Below are positions 48,825 through 56,543 of a stretch of DNA of 56,725 bases, piece by piece; positions within the stretch are counted from its first letter, which is position 1, and each line of letters starts with the position of its first letter. Position numbers and translations under genes: made by a program. A model generated the notes under the pieces. The model searched no databases. It was not told where the DNA came from and worked only from the letters and a program-made list of their open reading frames with translations. The stretch covers positions 1-56,725 of the forward strand of contig CANKRG010000005.1 in the NCBI GenBank assembly GCA_947485165.1, in the 5' to 3' direction. Source of the stretch: Comamonadaceae bacterium (GTDB lineage Bacteria; Pseudomonadota; Gammaproteobacteria; Burkholderiales; Burkholderiaceae_C).

Positions 48825-49415
48825 GTGAACCAAAGTCATCTGATTGAAACCAAAATAAGCAGCGAGCAGGTCTACAAGGGAAACTTTTTAAATATCCTGC
48901 GCGATACGGTTTTGCTGCCCAGCGGCAAACAAGCCACGCGTGAATACCTCGTTCACCCAGGTGCCGTTGTCGTCATCGCTTTGTTGGACGATGGACGTGT
49001 CGTTTTAGAGCGTCAACATCGTTATCCGGTTGGCAGGGTGATGGTCGAATTTCCAGCTGGCAAGCTCGATGCTGGTGAAAACCCACAATACTGCGGTCAA
49101 CGCGAGCTGCTGGAAGAAACTGGCTACAGCGCCACGTATTGGGCCTATGCTGGACCCATGCACTTGGCCATCGCTTATTCCGACGAAGTTTTGCACATTT
49201 ATTTCGCCAAAGGGCTAACGTTGGGTGAGCGCAAGCTGGACGAAGGCGAATCTTTAGACGTCTTCACAACCACACCCGCTGAATTGCTGGCCATGTGCAG
49301 CCAAGGCTTGGTGACCGATGCCAAAACGCTGACTTGCACGTTGTGGCTGCAAAACGTTTTATCTGGCGCGTGGCCTTTGCAATGGGTGCCTGCAACCGAT
49401 ATTGCTTTGGTTTAA
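48825..49415 (+). CDS. NUDIX hydrolase, ADP-ribose pyrophosphatase type
   Basis: The 196-residue product starts at GTG 48825, four bases after the DUF2818 stop. A perfect Nudix box runs from Gly79 to Tyr101 (GKLDAGENPQYCGQRELLEE then TGY). The fold around it (LLPSGKQATREYLVHPGAVVVIALLDDGRVVLERQHRYPVGR) is that of ADP-ribose pyrophosphatases (NudF type), which cleave ADP-ribose to AMP and ribose 5-phosphate. I infer the substrate from family resemblance; other nucleoside diphosphate sugars are possible. Confidence 0.9.
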   Translation: MNQSHLIETKISSEQVYKGNFLNILRDTVLLPSGKQATREYLVHPGAVVVIALLDDGRVVLERQHRYPVGRVMVEFPAGKLDAGENPQYCGQRELLEETGYSATYWAYAGPMHLAIAYSDEVLHIYFAKGLTLGERKLDEGESLDVFTTTPAELLAMCSQGLVTDAKTLTCTLWLQNVLSGAWPLQWVPATDIALV

Positions 49416-49435
49416 TTTTGTTTTAAGATGGCGAT

Positions 49436-49981
49436 ATGAAAGTTTTAGACCTGCAATGCAGTCAGCAGCATTCGTTTGAAGGCTGGTTTGGCTCTGAGGA
49501 CGACTTTCAGAGCCAACTCATACGCGGTTTGGTCCAATGCCCCCTGTGCGGCAACGCCGAAATCATCAAAAAACTTAGCGCCCCTAGATTTAACTTGGGC
49601 AAAGCCGTCGCACGGACTTCGGCAGGGGAAACGGTTGCAGCTTCTACAAACGAAGTAAGCGCAGCCGCAGCAGCATCATCCACTGAATTAGTCGCAAAAC
49701 CAAGCCCCAAAGGGCAACCAGCACAGCGACCAAACCTGTCACCCGAAGCAGCAGAAGTCATGCAAGCTGCGTGGATGGAAGTCGCCAAGCACGTCATGGC
49801 GAATACCGAAGACGTGGGTAGCAGCTTCGCCTCAGAAGCGCGCAAAATCCACTACGGCGAAGCCGATGAGCGCGCCATTCGCGGCCGAGCTACACCTGAC
49901 CAGACCCTGGAATTGATCGAGGAGGGCATTGATGTCATGCCAATGCCCATTCCTGAATCGCTCAAGCGCCCTTTGAATTAA
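49436..49981 (+). CDS. DUF1178 family protein with zinc-ribbon-like start
   Basis: The 181-residue product has an N-terminus [20 protein letters not shown]...CPLCGN that looks like a small zinc-binding ribbon (Cys8, CPLC). A variable Ala/Ser-rich middle follows (about 65-100), then the conserved end [38 protein letters not shown]. This is the DUF1178 family, of unknown function, found in proteobacteria near nuo in Burkholderiales. Its stop codon overlaps that of the convergent gdhA (49978-49981), leaving no room for a terminator between them. Confidence 0.88.
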   Translation: MKVLDLQCSQQHSFEGWFGSEDDFQSQLIRGLVQCPLCGNAEIIKKLSAPRFNLGKAVARTSAGETVAASTNEVSAAAAASSTELVAKPSPKGQPAQRPNLSPEAAEVMQAAWMEVAKHVMANTEDVGSSFASEARKIHYGEADERAIRGRATPDQTLELIEEGIDVMPMPIPESLKRPLN

Positions 49982-51306
49982 GGATACAAACCGCGCAATT
50001 CACGTGCATGCAAAATCCGCTTGCATGCCACAATAAACGTCGCCGTCCTGAGGCTGACCTTGTGCTCCTCAGCCACCGCCCACACGCCCGCAAACGCATC
50101 TCTCATGATTTTCACCAGTCGCGCGTTGATTTCGTCTTCATCCCAGAAGAAGCTTGAGAAATCCTGCACCCACTCAAAATAGCTCACCGTCACGCCGCCG
50201 GCGTTGGCAATCACATCCGGCAACACCAGCACACCACGCTCTTGCAAAATATCGTCAGCCGCTGGCGTTGTTGGGCCATTGGCGCCTTCAATCACCATCT
50301 TGGCTTTGATCTTGCCGGCATTGGCTTCTGTGATTTGTGACTCCAACGCTGCTGGAATCAAAATATCGCAATCCACTTCCCAAAAAAGCTCGTTTTTGAT
50401 GACTTCAGCATCCGAAAAATTGGCGGCACTGCCCGTTTCTGCCACATGCTTTAAGAGTGCGGTCACATCCAAACCACTGGCCTTGTAAATCGTGCCGCCG
50501 TGGTCCTGCACCGCCACCACCCTCGCGCCAGCCTCGGCGAACAGCCGCGCCGCTACGCTACCCACATTGCCAAATCCCTGTACCGCAATACGGGCGCCCT
50601 TGATTTCCAGTCCGATGTGCTTCGCCGCTTCCACGCCTACCGTAAACACACCACGCCCCGTTGCGTCTTTGCGACCTAAGGATCCACCCAGGTGAATCGG
50701 CTTACCCGTCACCACGCCGGTCGCCGTTGCGCCTTCGTTCATGGAATACGTGTCCATCATCCACGCCATGATCTGCTCATTCGTGTTCACATCAGGCGCA
50801 GGAATGTCTTTGGTGGGGCCGATGATGATGCCAATTTCGCTCGTATAGCGGCGCGTCATACGCTCCAGCTCGCCCATAGACAGCGTCTTTGGATCAACCC
50901 GAATACCGCCTTTTGCACCACCGTAAGGCACATTGACAGCCGCATTCTTAATAGACATCCATGCTGACAGCGCCATCACTTCCGACAAAGTCACGTCCTG
51001 ATGGAAGCGCACACCGCCTTTGCCCGGCCCACGCGATGTGTTGTGCTGCACGCGGTAGCCTTCAAAATGTCTGACAGTCCCATCGTCCATATGAATCGGC
51101 ACATCCACAATCAAAATACGCTTAGGCCGCTTCAGCGTTTCTGACCAGCGTGCTAGGTGACCCAAGTAGGGCACAACGCGGTCAACCTGTTGCAAGTAAC
51201 TGCCCCATGGACCTAGGTTGTCGGCTTGTAGGTAAGACGGGATGGGGGAGTTCGTCGGCGCGCCATTGTGTGCGGCAACGGAGGCATGGGTGCTAGGGTG
51301 CAACAT
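49978..51306 (-). CDS. gdhA: Glutamate dehydrogenase (Glu/Leu/Phe/Val dehydrogenase family)
   Basis: The product has 442 residues from the ATG at 51306, with an AAAGGA Shine-Dalgarno just upstream; a longer frame to 51369 lacks one. The substrate-binding and catalytic region is [42 protein letters not shown]. The Rossmann domain has [23 protein letters not shown]. The acid residue in the VVAVQD segment after it is not the arginine cluster of NADP enzymes, suggesting NAD use, but this is inference. It interconverts glutamate and 2-oxoglutarate. I see no convincing promoter in 51307-51443. Confidence 0.93.
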   Translation of the reverse strand: MLHPSTHASVAAHNGAPTNSPIPSYLQADNLGPWGSYLQQVDRVVPYLGHLARWSETLKRPKRILIVDVPIHMDDGTVRHFEGYRVQHNTSRGPGKGGVRFHQDVTLSEVMALSAWMSIKNAAVNVPYGGAKGGIRVDPKTLSMGELERMTRRYTSEIGIIIGPTKDIPAPDVNTNEQIMAWMMDTYSMNEGATATGVVTGKPIHLGGSLGRKDATGRGVFTVGVEAAKHIGLEIKGARIAVQGFGNVGSVAARLFAEAGARVVAVQDHGGTIYKASGLDVTALLKHVAETGSAANFSDAEVIKNELFWEVDCDILIPAALESQITEANAGKIKAKMVIEGANGPTTPAADDILQERGVLVLPDVIANAGGVTVSYFEWVQDFSSFFWDEDEINARLVKIMRDAFAGVWAVAEEHKVSLRTATFIVACKRILHARELRGLYP

Positions 51307-51443
51307 GAAATTTCCTTTAGAGTGAATGTTCAAGCTGTAAGCATAAAACCCTACATCAGCAATGTCCAAGGCAAAGATTGCTGCTAATTATGCAAAAAAC
51401 GCATTAGGTTTTATTTGCATGAAACTATTCAAATCCGAATTAT

Positions 51444-52514
51444 TTATTCCTCAAACCCATGCAGCACATTCCCTGCGTTTAATCCCAGCTCCTTCGCCGC
51501 GTAGCCGCCTTCCAAAATAAACACCGTTGGCAAACCCAGCAGTTTCAGCCGCGCACCTAGTTCAAGGTAATCAGCCGATTGCAGCGCAAACGTCGAAATC
51601 GGGTCATCCTCAAACGTGTCCAAGCCGAGCGAAACCACCAAGGCATCCGCTCCGAACTGTTTAACTTTTTCGCAGGCCGAGGCCAAAGCGGTAAACCAAA
51701 CTTCTTTTGAACTACCAGCCGGTAATGGCAAGTTCAGGTTAAACCCAAGCCCTTCACCTTCGCCAGCTTCGTCGGCATGCCCCAAATAAAACGGATATTC
51801 CGTGCGCGGGTCGCCGTGAATGCTGACGAACAGCACATCCGCTCGGTCGTAAAAAATGCTCTGCGTGCCGTTGCCGTGGTGGTAGTCCACATCCAAAATT
51901 GCCACTTTGGCGAAGCCTTGGTTGCGCAGCGTTTGCGCCGCCACCGCCGCGTTGTTCAAAAAGCAATACCCACCCATGAAGTCCGCTCCCGCGTGGTGGC
52001 CAGGCGGGCGGGTCGCGCAAAATGCTGCTTTTACGGCTGATTTGATAGGTGATTCGCCAGAACCCCCAGCGACCCCAGCGACATACACCGCAGCACTAAC
52101 CGCCGCATCCGCCCCAGCCTTAGCCGCCGCCCAGGTTCCCGCCACCATCGGCGTGCCGTTGTCCATGGAATACAAGCCCAGCTTTGCCGTGAAATTCTGC
52201 GGCTCCACATCGCTGCGCAGCGTGCGCACCGGCCAAACAGAAGGGAAGGGCTGCCGCGCTGCATTACCCGCATCCACAGCGACCCATTGCGCCCAAGCCG
52301 TCTCTAAAAACGCCAAATAACGCGCTGAATGCACCTGTCGCAATACCGCAGAGCTATCCACGTTTGGCTCTCTGATTTCATGCCCACGCTCAATAAGCTC
52401 AGCCCGAACAAAATCCGCCCGTGCCGGCGATTCAAAACAAGCCACCCGCTCGCCACGGAAGAACTCGTATTCAGGGGCGTGAAGATTGTGTTGGGGGGTG
52501 AAGAAGGTGATCAT
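51444..52514 (-). CDS. Acetylpolyamine amidohydrolase-like deacetylase (histone deacetylase family)
   Basis: The 356-residue arginase/deacetylase-fold enzyme has the His pair at 173-174 (RPPGHHAGADFMGGYCFLNN), zinc ligands Asp210, His212 (DVDYHHGNG) and Asp299 (GLDTFEDDP), and Tyr338 (EGGYAA). The bacterial class is best known as acetylpolyamine amidohydrolases, which remove acetyl from acetylated putrescine, spermidine and similar amines. It carries an apparent insert of about 12 residues (near 145-160, GVAGGSGESPIKSA) just before the first His motif. The gene faces away from the toxin-antitoxin pair across an 83-base gap. Confidence 0.9.
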   Translation of the reverse strand: MITFFTPQHNLHAPEYEFFRGERVACFESPARADFVRAELIERGHEIREPNVDSSAVLRQVHSARYLAFLETAWAQWVAVDAGNAARQPFPSVWPVRTLRSDVEPQNFTAKLGLYSMDNGTPMVAGTWAAAKAGADAAVSAAVYVAGVAGGSGESPIKSAVKAAFCATRPPGHHAGADFMGGYCFLNNAAVAAQTLRNQGFAKVAILDVDYHHGNGTQSIFYDRADVLFVSIHGDPRTEYPFYLGHADEAGEGEGLGFNLNLPLPAGSSKEVWFTALASACEKVKQFGADALVVSLGLDTFEDDPISTFALQSADYLELGARLKLLGLPTVFILEGGYAAKELGLNAGNVLHGFEE

Positions 52515-52553
52515 ATTGCGAGTTTATCAAATTCCTCTAAAATCACTTTAAAA

Positions 52554-52592
52554 TCGTTCAATTTGATCAAATCGAACGATTCGTTTAATATC
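52554..52592 (+). promoter_or_regulatory. Operator-like palindrome and candidate promoter of the toxin-antitoxin pair
   Basis: 52554-52581 is a 28-bp inverted repeat (ATCGTTCAATTTGA, TCAAATCGAACGAT) symmetrical except for one pair of positions. Overlapping it is TTGATC (52564-52569), which is 17 bases from TAATAT (52587-52592). Phd-type antitoxins bind palindromes at their own promoters, so I infer an autoregulatory operator covering the -35 region. The -10 box ends 5 bases before the antitoxin ATG, which would make the mRNA leaderless or nearly so. Confidence 0.6.
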
Positions 52593-52597
52593 AAGCC

Positions 52598-52849
52598 ATG
52601 CAAACCTACACAGCCAACGAAGCCAAAACCAATTTTGGCGCATTTTTAGACCAAGCGCAACGTGAACCCGTCGGCGTGAAGCGGCATGACCGTTTGATGG
52701 GCGTGCTGGTCAATGTGCAAGATTTTGAAGCCATGCGCGCCTTTTACGCCAACCGCTTGCAGAACACCCTGGACGATGCCGCCACCGCCGCCGAGCGCGC
52801 CGGCATGACACCTGAGATGCTTGATGCGCTGTTAGCTGATGAGAGTTGA
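52598..52849 (+). CDS. Phd/YefM-family antitoxin
   Basis: The 83-residue product begins MQTYTANEAKTNFGAFLDQA, the start of the Phd/YefM fold that dimerises and binds DNA (followed by REPVGVKRHDRLMGVLVNVQDFEAM). The C-terminal helices (LDDAATAAERAGMTPEMLDALLADES) should wrap the toxin. There is no Shine-Dalgarno upstream. Its end overlaps the PIN toxin start by 11 bases, the usual antitoxin-first coupled arrangement. Confidence 0.88.
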   Translation: MQTYTANEAKTNFGAFLDQAQREPVGVKRHDRLMGVLVNVQDFEAMRAFYANRLQNTLDDAATAAERAGMTPEMLDALLADES

Positions 52850-53330
52850 GGGTGTGGGGAAAGCTCGACCCGTAGACAACAAACGCGTCGCAAATATTGA
52901 AAACAAGCGAGTTGTCGTGGACACCAACATCTGGCTAAGCGCCGCCATCTCCAAGTTCGGCGCGCCTGCGCAAGTAGTGCGAAGGGTGCTGCAAAAGGGT
53001 GTCCCCGTCTTCTCCAAAGCTACCTTCGCCGAGCTTGAAGTCAGACTGTGGAAGCCCAAGTTCGACCGCTACCTAAGCATGGACATCCGCCGCGCCATCC
53101 TGCACGACGCCAACGCCGTGGCACATTGGGTAGACATCCCCCCAGAACTAGCCGCACAAACCTACAGCCGCGACCCCGACGACGATAAATTCATCCACAC
53201 CGCATTGGCAGCGTCAGCCGCTTGGCTGGTGACGGGGGATCAAGATTTGTTGGTGATTGAAACGCCGCTTCCGGTGCGGATATTGACGGCTGGAGAGGCG
53301 TTGTTGGAGGCGGGGTTTTGCTATGGATAA
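52839..53330 (+). CDS. PIN-domain ribonuclease toxin
   Basis: The 163-residue product belongs to the COG1569 type of toxins. The acidic active-site residues are visible: Asp28 (VVVDTNIWLSAA), Glu65 (FAELEV), Asp114-116 (RDPDDDKFIHTAL) and Asp134/Asp136 (TGDQDLL). It should be an Mg-dependent RNA endonuclease kept inactive by the upstream antitoxin; its target (tRNA or mRNA) cannot be read from sequence. The first about 24 residues (MRVEGVGKARPVDNKRVANI...) precede the PIN core and are unusual. A later start is possible, but there is no other ATG before the core. Repeat copy E begins 12 bases after its stop. Confidence 0.85.
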   Translation: MRVEGVGKARPVDNKRVANIENKRVVVDTNIWLSAAISKFGAPAQVVRRVLQKGVPVFSKATFAELEVRLWKPKFDRYLSMDIRRAILHDANAVAHWVDIPPELAAQTYSRDPDDDKFIHTALAASAAWLVTGDQDLLVIETPLPVRILTAGEALLEAGFCYG

Positions 53331-53342
53331 TGTAGCTGGTTA

Positions 53343-53362
53343 GGCAATAAATATGCCGGTTA
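53343..53362 (+). repeat. Dispersed repeat copy E, between the PIN toxin and the ABC exporter
   Basis: GGCAATAAATATGCCGGTTA differs from the consensus core at two positions. It lies in the 63-base gap between the convergent stops of the toxin and the ABC exporter. The GCTATT arm is not clear here, although TGTAGCTGG precedes it. Confidence 0.6.
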
Positions 53363-53393
53363 GATGCAAATTTACCTCTCTGAAATCGCAATT

Positions 53394-55175
53394 TTACAAC
53401 CCAAACTGCAATTCCGCCAAGCGCGCATACAAACCACCTTTCGCCACCAGCTCGGCATGCGTGCCTTGCTCGGCGATTAGACCATGGTCGAGCACGATAA
53501 TGCGGTCGGCTTGCTGGATGGTGGCTAGGCGGTGGGCGATAACCAGGGTGGTGCGGTCTTTCATGGCGGACTCTAAGGCGGCTTGGACCATGCGTTCGCT
53601 CTCAGAATCTAGGGCGCTGGTGGCTTCGTCTAATAGCAGCAAGGGCGGGTTTTTCAACATGGCGCGGGCGATAGAGATGCGTTGGCGTTGGCCGCCGGAC
53701 AGGCGCACACCGCGTTCGCCCAAAAAGGTGTCGTAGCCTTCGGGCAGTTTGGCGATGAACTCGTCGGCAAACGCGGCTTTGGCGGCGGCTTTGACCTCAT
53801 CGTCGCTCGCTTCTGGCTTGCCGTAGCGGATATTCTCTAACGCACTGGTCGAAAAAATCACCGCATCTTGCGGCACGATGCCGATGCGGCTGCGCAAATC
53901 TTGCAAATTCAAAGTGCTGGTTTCCACGCCGTCCAGCTTGATGCTGCCCGTTTTTGGGTCGTAAAACCGCAGCAGCAGTTGGAACACGGTGCTTTTACCC
54001 GCGCCGCTTGGACCAACCAGCGCCACGGTTTCGCCAGCTTTCACGTCCAAGCTGAATTTGGTCAGCGCCGTTTGCAGCGGGCGAGATGGGTAGTTGAACT
54101 CAATGGCTTCAAATTTAATAGCACTTCCGGCAACAGATACGCCGGCTAGAGCTGGATCTTTGGGGGATTGAATGGGGGAATTGGTGTCCAGCAGCTCCAT
54201 CAAACGCTCAGTCGCGCCGGCGGCACGCAGCAGGTCGCCATAGGTTTCACCCAACACCGCAAAAGCGCTGGCCAAGATGATGATGTAGACCACCGTTTGG
54301 CCCAAATGTCCCGCCGTCATCGTGCCCTGCATCACCGCCTGCGTGCCTTGGTACAAGCCCCAGAGCAACCCCGCGCTGGTGGCGATGATGATGAAGGCGA
54401 CCAAAATGGCGCGGGCTTTGCTGCGTGTCACGGCGGTTTTGAAGCCGTTGTTGGTGGACAGGTCGAATCTGGCGGCTTCTTTGTCTTCCGCCGCGTAGCT
54501 TTGCACCACGGGGATGGCGTTCAGCACCTCTGCCGCGATGGCGCTGGAGTCCGCAATGCGGTCTTGGCTGGCGCGCGACAGTTTGCGCACCTTGCGGCCA
54601 AAGTACATGGACGGCATCACAATCAGCACCAAAGCGCCCAGCACCTGCAGCATGACGTAGGGATTGGTCCAGATCAAAATGCCCAGCGCGCCTATACCCA
54701 TCACGGCGTTGCGCAGCCCCATTGACAGCGACGAGCCGACCACGGTTTGCACCAGCGTGGTGTCGGCGGATAGGCGCGACAGCACTTCGCCGGTTTGCGT
54801 GGTTTCAAAAAACTGCGGGCTTTGGCGCAACACGTGCGAATACACCGCGTTGCGGATGTCCGCCGTGACGCGTTCGCCCAGCCAGCTCACCGTGTAAAAG
54901 CGCGCGGCGCTGAACACGCCCAGCGCCACGGCCACGCCGAACAGCGCGAAAAAGTGATTCCGCAGCGCCATGACGGACTCGCCTTTGTCGGTGCTGACCA
55001 AGCCACCGTCTATCAAACTGCGCAACGCCAGCGGAAAAGCCAGCGTCGAGACGGCCGCCATCACCAAAAACAGCAAAGCCAACCCGATTTGCAGTCGATA
55101 CGGCCGTAAAAAAGGTAAAAGTCCCGAAATAGAGCGCGGGGAGGTGCCTTTTGGGCGGTCGGTAACAGTGGTCAT
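53394..55175 (-). CDS. ABC exporter, fused membrane and ATPase domains (MsbA/multidrug type)
   Basis: The 593-residue half-transporter should work as a homodimer in the inner membrane. The membrane domain occupies about 20-325 with six helices (for example LQIGLALLFLVMAAVSTLAF). The ATPase domain starts near 354: Walker A GPSGAGKS (388-395), Q-loop PQDAV, signature LSGGQ (492-496), Walker B LLLLDE (512-517) and switch His548. The substrate (lipid or drug) is not deducible. The linker between the domains (residues 342-353, ALAGVSVAGSAI) is encoded by repeat copy F on the opposite strand. No Shine-Dalgarno is visible before the ATG. hemH lies upstream on the same strand, 172 bases away. Confidence 0.93.
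   Translation of the reverse strand: MTTVTDRPKGTSPRSISGLLPFLRPYRLQIGLALLFLVMAAVSTLAFPLALRSLIDGGLVSTDKGESVMALRNHFFALFGVAVALGVFSAARFYTVSWLGERVTADIRNAVYSHVLRQSPQFFETTQTGEVLSRLSADTTLVQTVVGSSLSMGLRNAVMGIGALGILIWTNPYVMLQVLGALVLIVMPSMYFGRKVRKLSRASQDRIADSSAIAAEVLNAIPVVQSYAAEDKEAARFDLSTNNGFKTAVTRSKARAILVAFIIIATSAGLLWGLYQGTQAVMQGTMTAGHLGQTVVYIIILASAFAVLGETYGDLLRAAGATERLMELLDTNSPIQSPKDPALAGVSVAGSAIKFEAIEFNYPSRPLQTALTKFSLDVKAGETVALVGPSGAGKSTVFQLLLRFYDPKTGSIKLDGVETSTLNLQDLRSRIGIVPQDAVIFSTSALENIRYGKPEASDDEVKAAAKAAFADEFIAKLPEGYDTFLGERGVRLSGGQRQRISIARAMLKNPPLLLLDEATSALDSESERMVQAALESAMKDRTTLVIAHRLATIQQADRIIVLDHGLIAEQGTHAELVAKGGLYARLAELQFGL
54114..54148 (+). repeat. Dispersed repeat copy F, inside the ABC exporter gene
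   Basis: TTTAATAGCACTTCC precedes the core GGCAACAGATACGCCGGCTA (54129-54148), which has two mismatches to the consensus. AGCACTTC next to the core is shared with copy B, and TTTAATAGC with copy D. The exporter gene reads it on the other strand as ALAGVSVAGSAI, the one reverse frame without a stop. Confidence 0.65.
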
Positions 55176-55257
55176 TGGGGGCTAAATAGGGGAAATTATT
55201 GGAATTGCAAGCCAAAGCTCGCTTTTCAGAGTTAGCTAGGATTATCCGCTCTGTTTC

Positions 55258-55340
55258 CCCACTTTGAAAAAGGGGGCTAGGGGGGGATTTAACTGTTGGC
55301 GTGGCAAAAATCCCCCTCAATCCCCCTTTGTCAAAGTGGG
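55258..55340. repeat. Long inverted repeat with G and C tracts between hemH and the ABC exporter
   Basis: The left arm 55258-55290 starts CCCACTTTGAAAAAGGGGG and ends GGGGGGATTT. The right arm 55306-55340 is nearly its reverse complement (AAAAATCCCCCTCAATCCCC then CTTTGTCAAAGTGGG). The 15-base centre is at 55291-55305. Short palindromic elements of this look (CCCACTTTG...AAAGGGGG) occur dispersed in many bacterial genomes, resembling REP or MITE sequences. Here it occupies the hemH 3' side and may act as a transcription or processing barrier. The remainder of 55176-55347 shows nothing else. Confidence 0.8.
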
Positions 55341-55347
55341 AGGCAAG

Positions 55348-56475
55348 TCAGTCTTTTGCTCCTAATTTCAAAGCCTCATCACGCGTCGATTTCAACGCCG
55401 CAGCATCCGCAGCCTGAGTCGGCCAGCCGCTCAAATGCTCTTGCGTGATGCTAGACAGCGCAGACAGCCAGGCGTTGTCATCGTTCAGGCAGGGAATGTA
55501 ATTAAAAGTTTGACCGCCAGCGGCGGTGAAGGCATGGCGCACTTCCATGTTGATTTCTTCCAAGGTTTCCAAACCATCGCAGTTGAAGCCGGGGCAAATC
55601 ACATCAATACGTTTGACACCGCTCGTAGCCATGGCAATCACGGTCGGCTCGGTATAGGGTTGCAACCACTTGGCGCGGCCCAGGCGGGACTGAAACGTCA
55701 CTTTGTACTGCGTGGCGTTCAAACCCAGCGCTTCGGCCAGCAAGCGGGCAGTTTTGTAGCATTCGCAATGGTAGGCGTCGCCCAAATGCAAGCTGCGCTC
55801 TGGGATGCCGTGAAAGCTCATCACCAGCATGTCTTTTTGGTCAAAATTCGGCTTGCCGTTGATTTGCCACTGCTTGCGCACGCTGTGCTCCAGCGCAGTG
55901 ATGTAGCCCGCGTCGTCGTGGTAGCGGTTGACAAAGCGTAGCTCTGGAATGCTGCGCACCTTCGCCGCCCAGGTGTAAACCTGGTCAAACACGGCAGCTG
56001 TGGTAGTGGATGAATACTGCGGGTATGCCGGCAAAATCAGCACGCGGCTGACACCCTCGGCCTTGAATTTATCCAGCTGCGTCTTGATCGACGGGCACAC
56101 TTCGCCCGTGGTGTAGCACATGGCGTAGCGCACGGTGACACGGTGCCCCGCTTCGCCCAGCCAGCCTTCCAATAAGGTGGCTTGTTTCTCTGTCCAAATT
56201 TTTAAAGGCGAACCGTCGGTCGTCCAGATCGACGCATACTTTTTTGCCGATTTTGTTGAGCGAAACGGCACGATGATCAAGTTCAAAATAAACCACCAAA
56301 CGAGGCGCGGAATCTCCACTACGCGCGGGTCGCTCAAAAATTGCTTCAAATAGGTGCGCAGCGCGGCGGCGGTGGGCGCGTCTGGTGTGCCTAGGTTGCA
56401 GAATAAAACGGCCGTCGTAGCGTTGTTAGCGGGCGGTTGGCCGTGGGTGAAAGCGGGTTCTTTTTGAAAAGTCAT
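55348..56475 (-). CDS. hemH: Ferrochelatase
   Basis: The 375-residue product inserts Fe2+ into protoporphyrin IX, the last step of protoheme synthesis. Family landmarks are LFCNLGTPDAPT near residue 25, the catalytic histidine His222 in MSFHGIPE, and the conserved glutamate Glu303 in GLETLEEI. The segment before that glutamate reads CPGFNCDGLET where the usual form, as I recall it, is FVADCLET, so a cysteine is shifted by two positions (Cys294 and Cys299 here). A CHCECY pattern (HCECYKTA, about 236-243) is normal for this group. It is divergent from the partial gene at 56605. Confidence 0.95.
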   Translation of the reverse strand: MTFQKEPAFTHGQPPANNATTAVLFCNLGTPDAPTAAALRTYLKQFLSDPRVVEIPRLVWWFILNLIIVPFRSTKSAKKYASIWTTDGSPLKIWTEKQATLLEGWLGEAGHRVTVRYAMCYTTGEVCPSIKTQLDKFKAEGVSRVLILPAYPQYSSTTTAAVFDQVYTWAAKVRSIPELRFVNRYHDDAGYITALEHSVRKQWQINGKPNFDQKDMLVMSFHGIPERSLHLGDAYHCECYKTARLLAEALGLNATQYKVTFQSRLGRAKWLQPYTEPTVIAMATSGVKRIDVICPGFNCDGLETLEEINMEVRHAFTAAGGQTFNYIPCLNDDNAWLSALSSITQEHLSGWPTQAADAAALKSTRDEALKLGAKD

Positions 56476-56543
56476 GCCCTATTTTCGCCTAGATTTGAGT
56501 TTGAATTCAACCCGCGCTTTGTTATGACTTTAAGTGACGACAA

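Noticed and set aside
51907-52320. 137-codon plus-strand open frame opposite the deacetylase
   Set aside because: Shadow frame; the minus-strand deacetylase has all catalytic motifs.
54168-54725. 185-codon plus-strand open frame opposite the ABC exporter
   Set aside because: His/Arg/Gln-rich shadow of the exporter's codon bias with no start signal or family.
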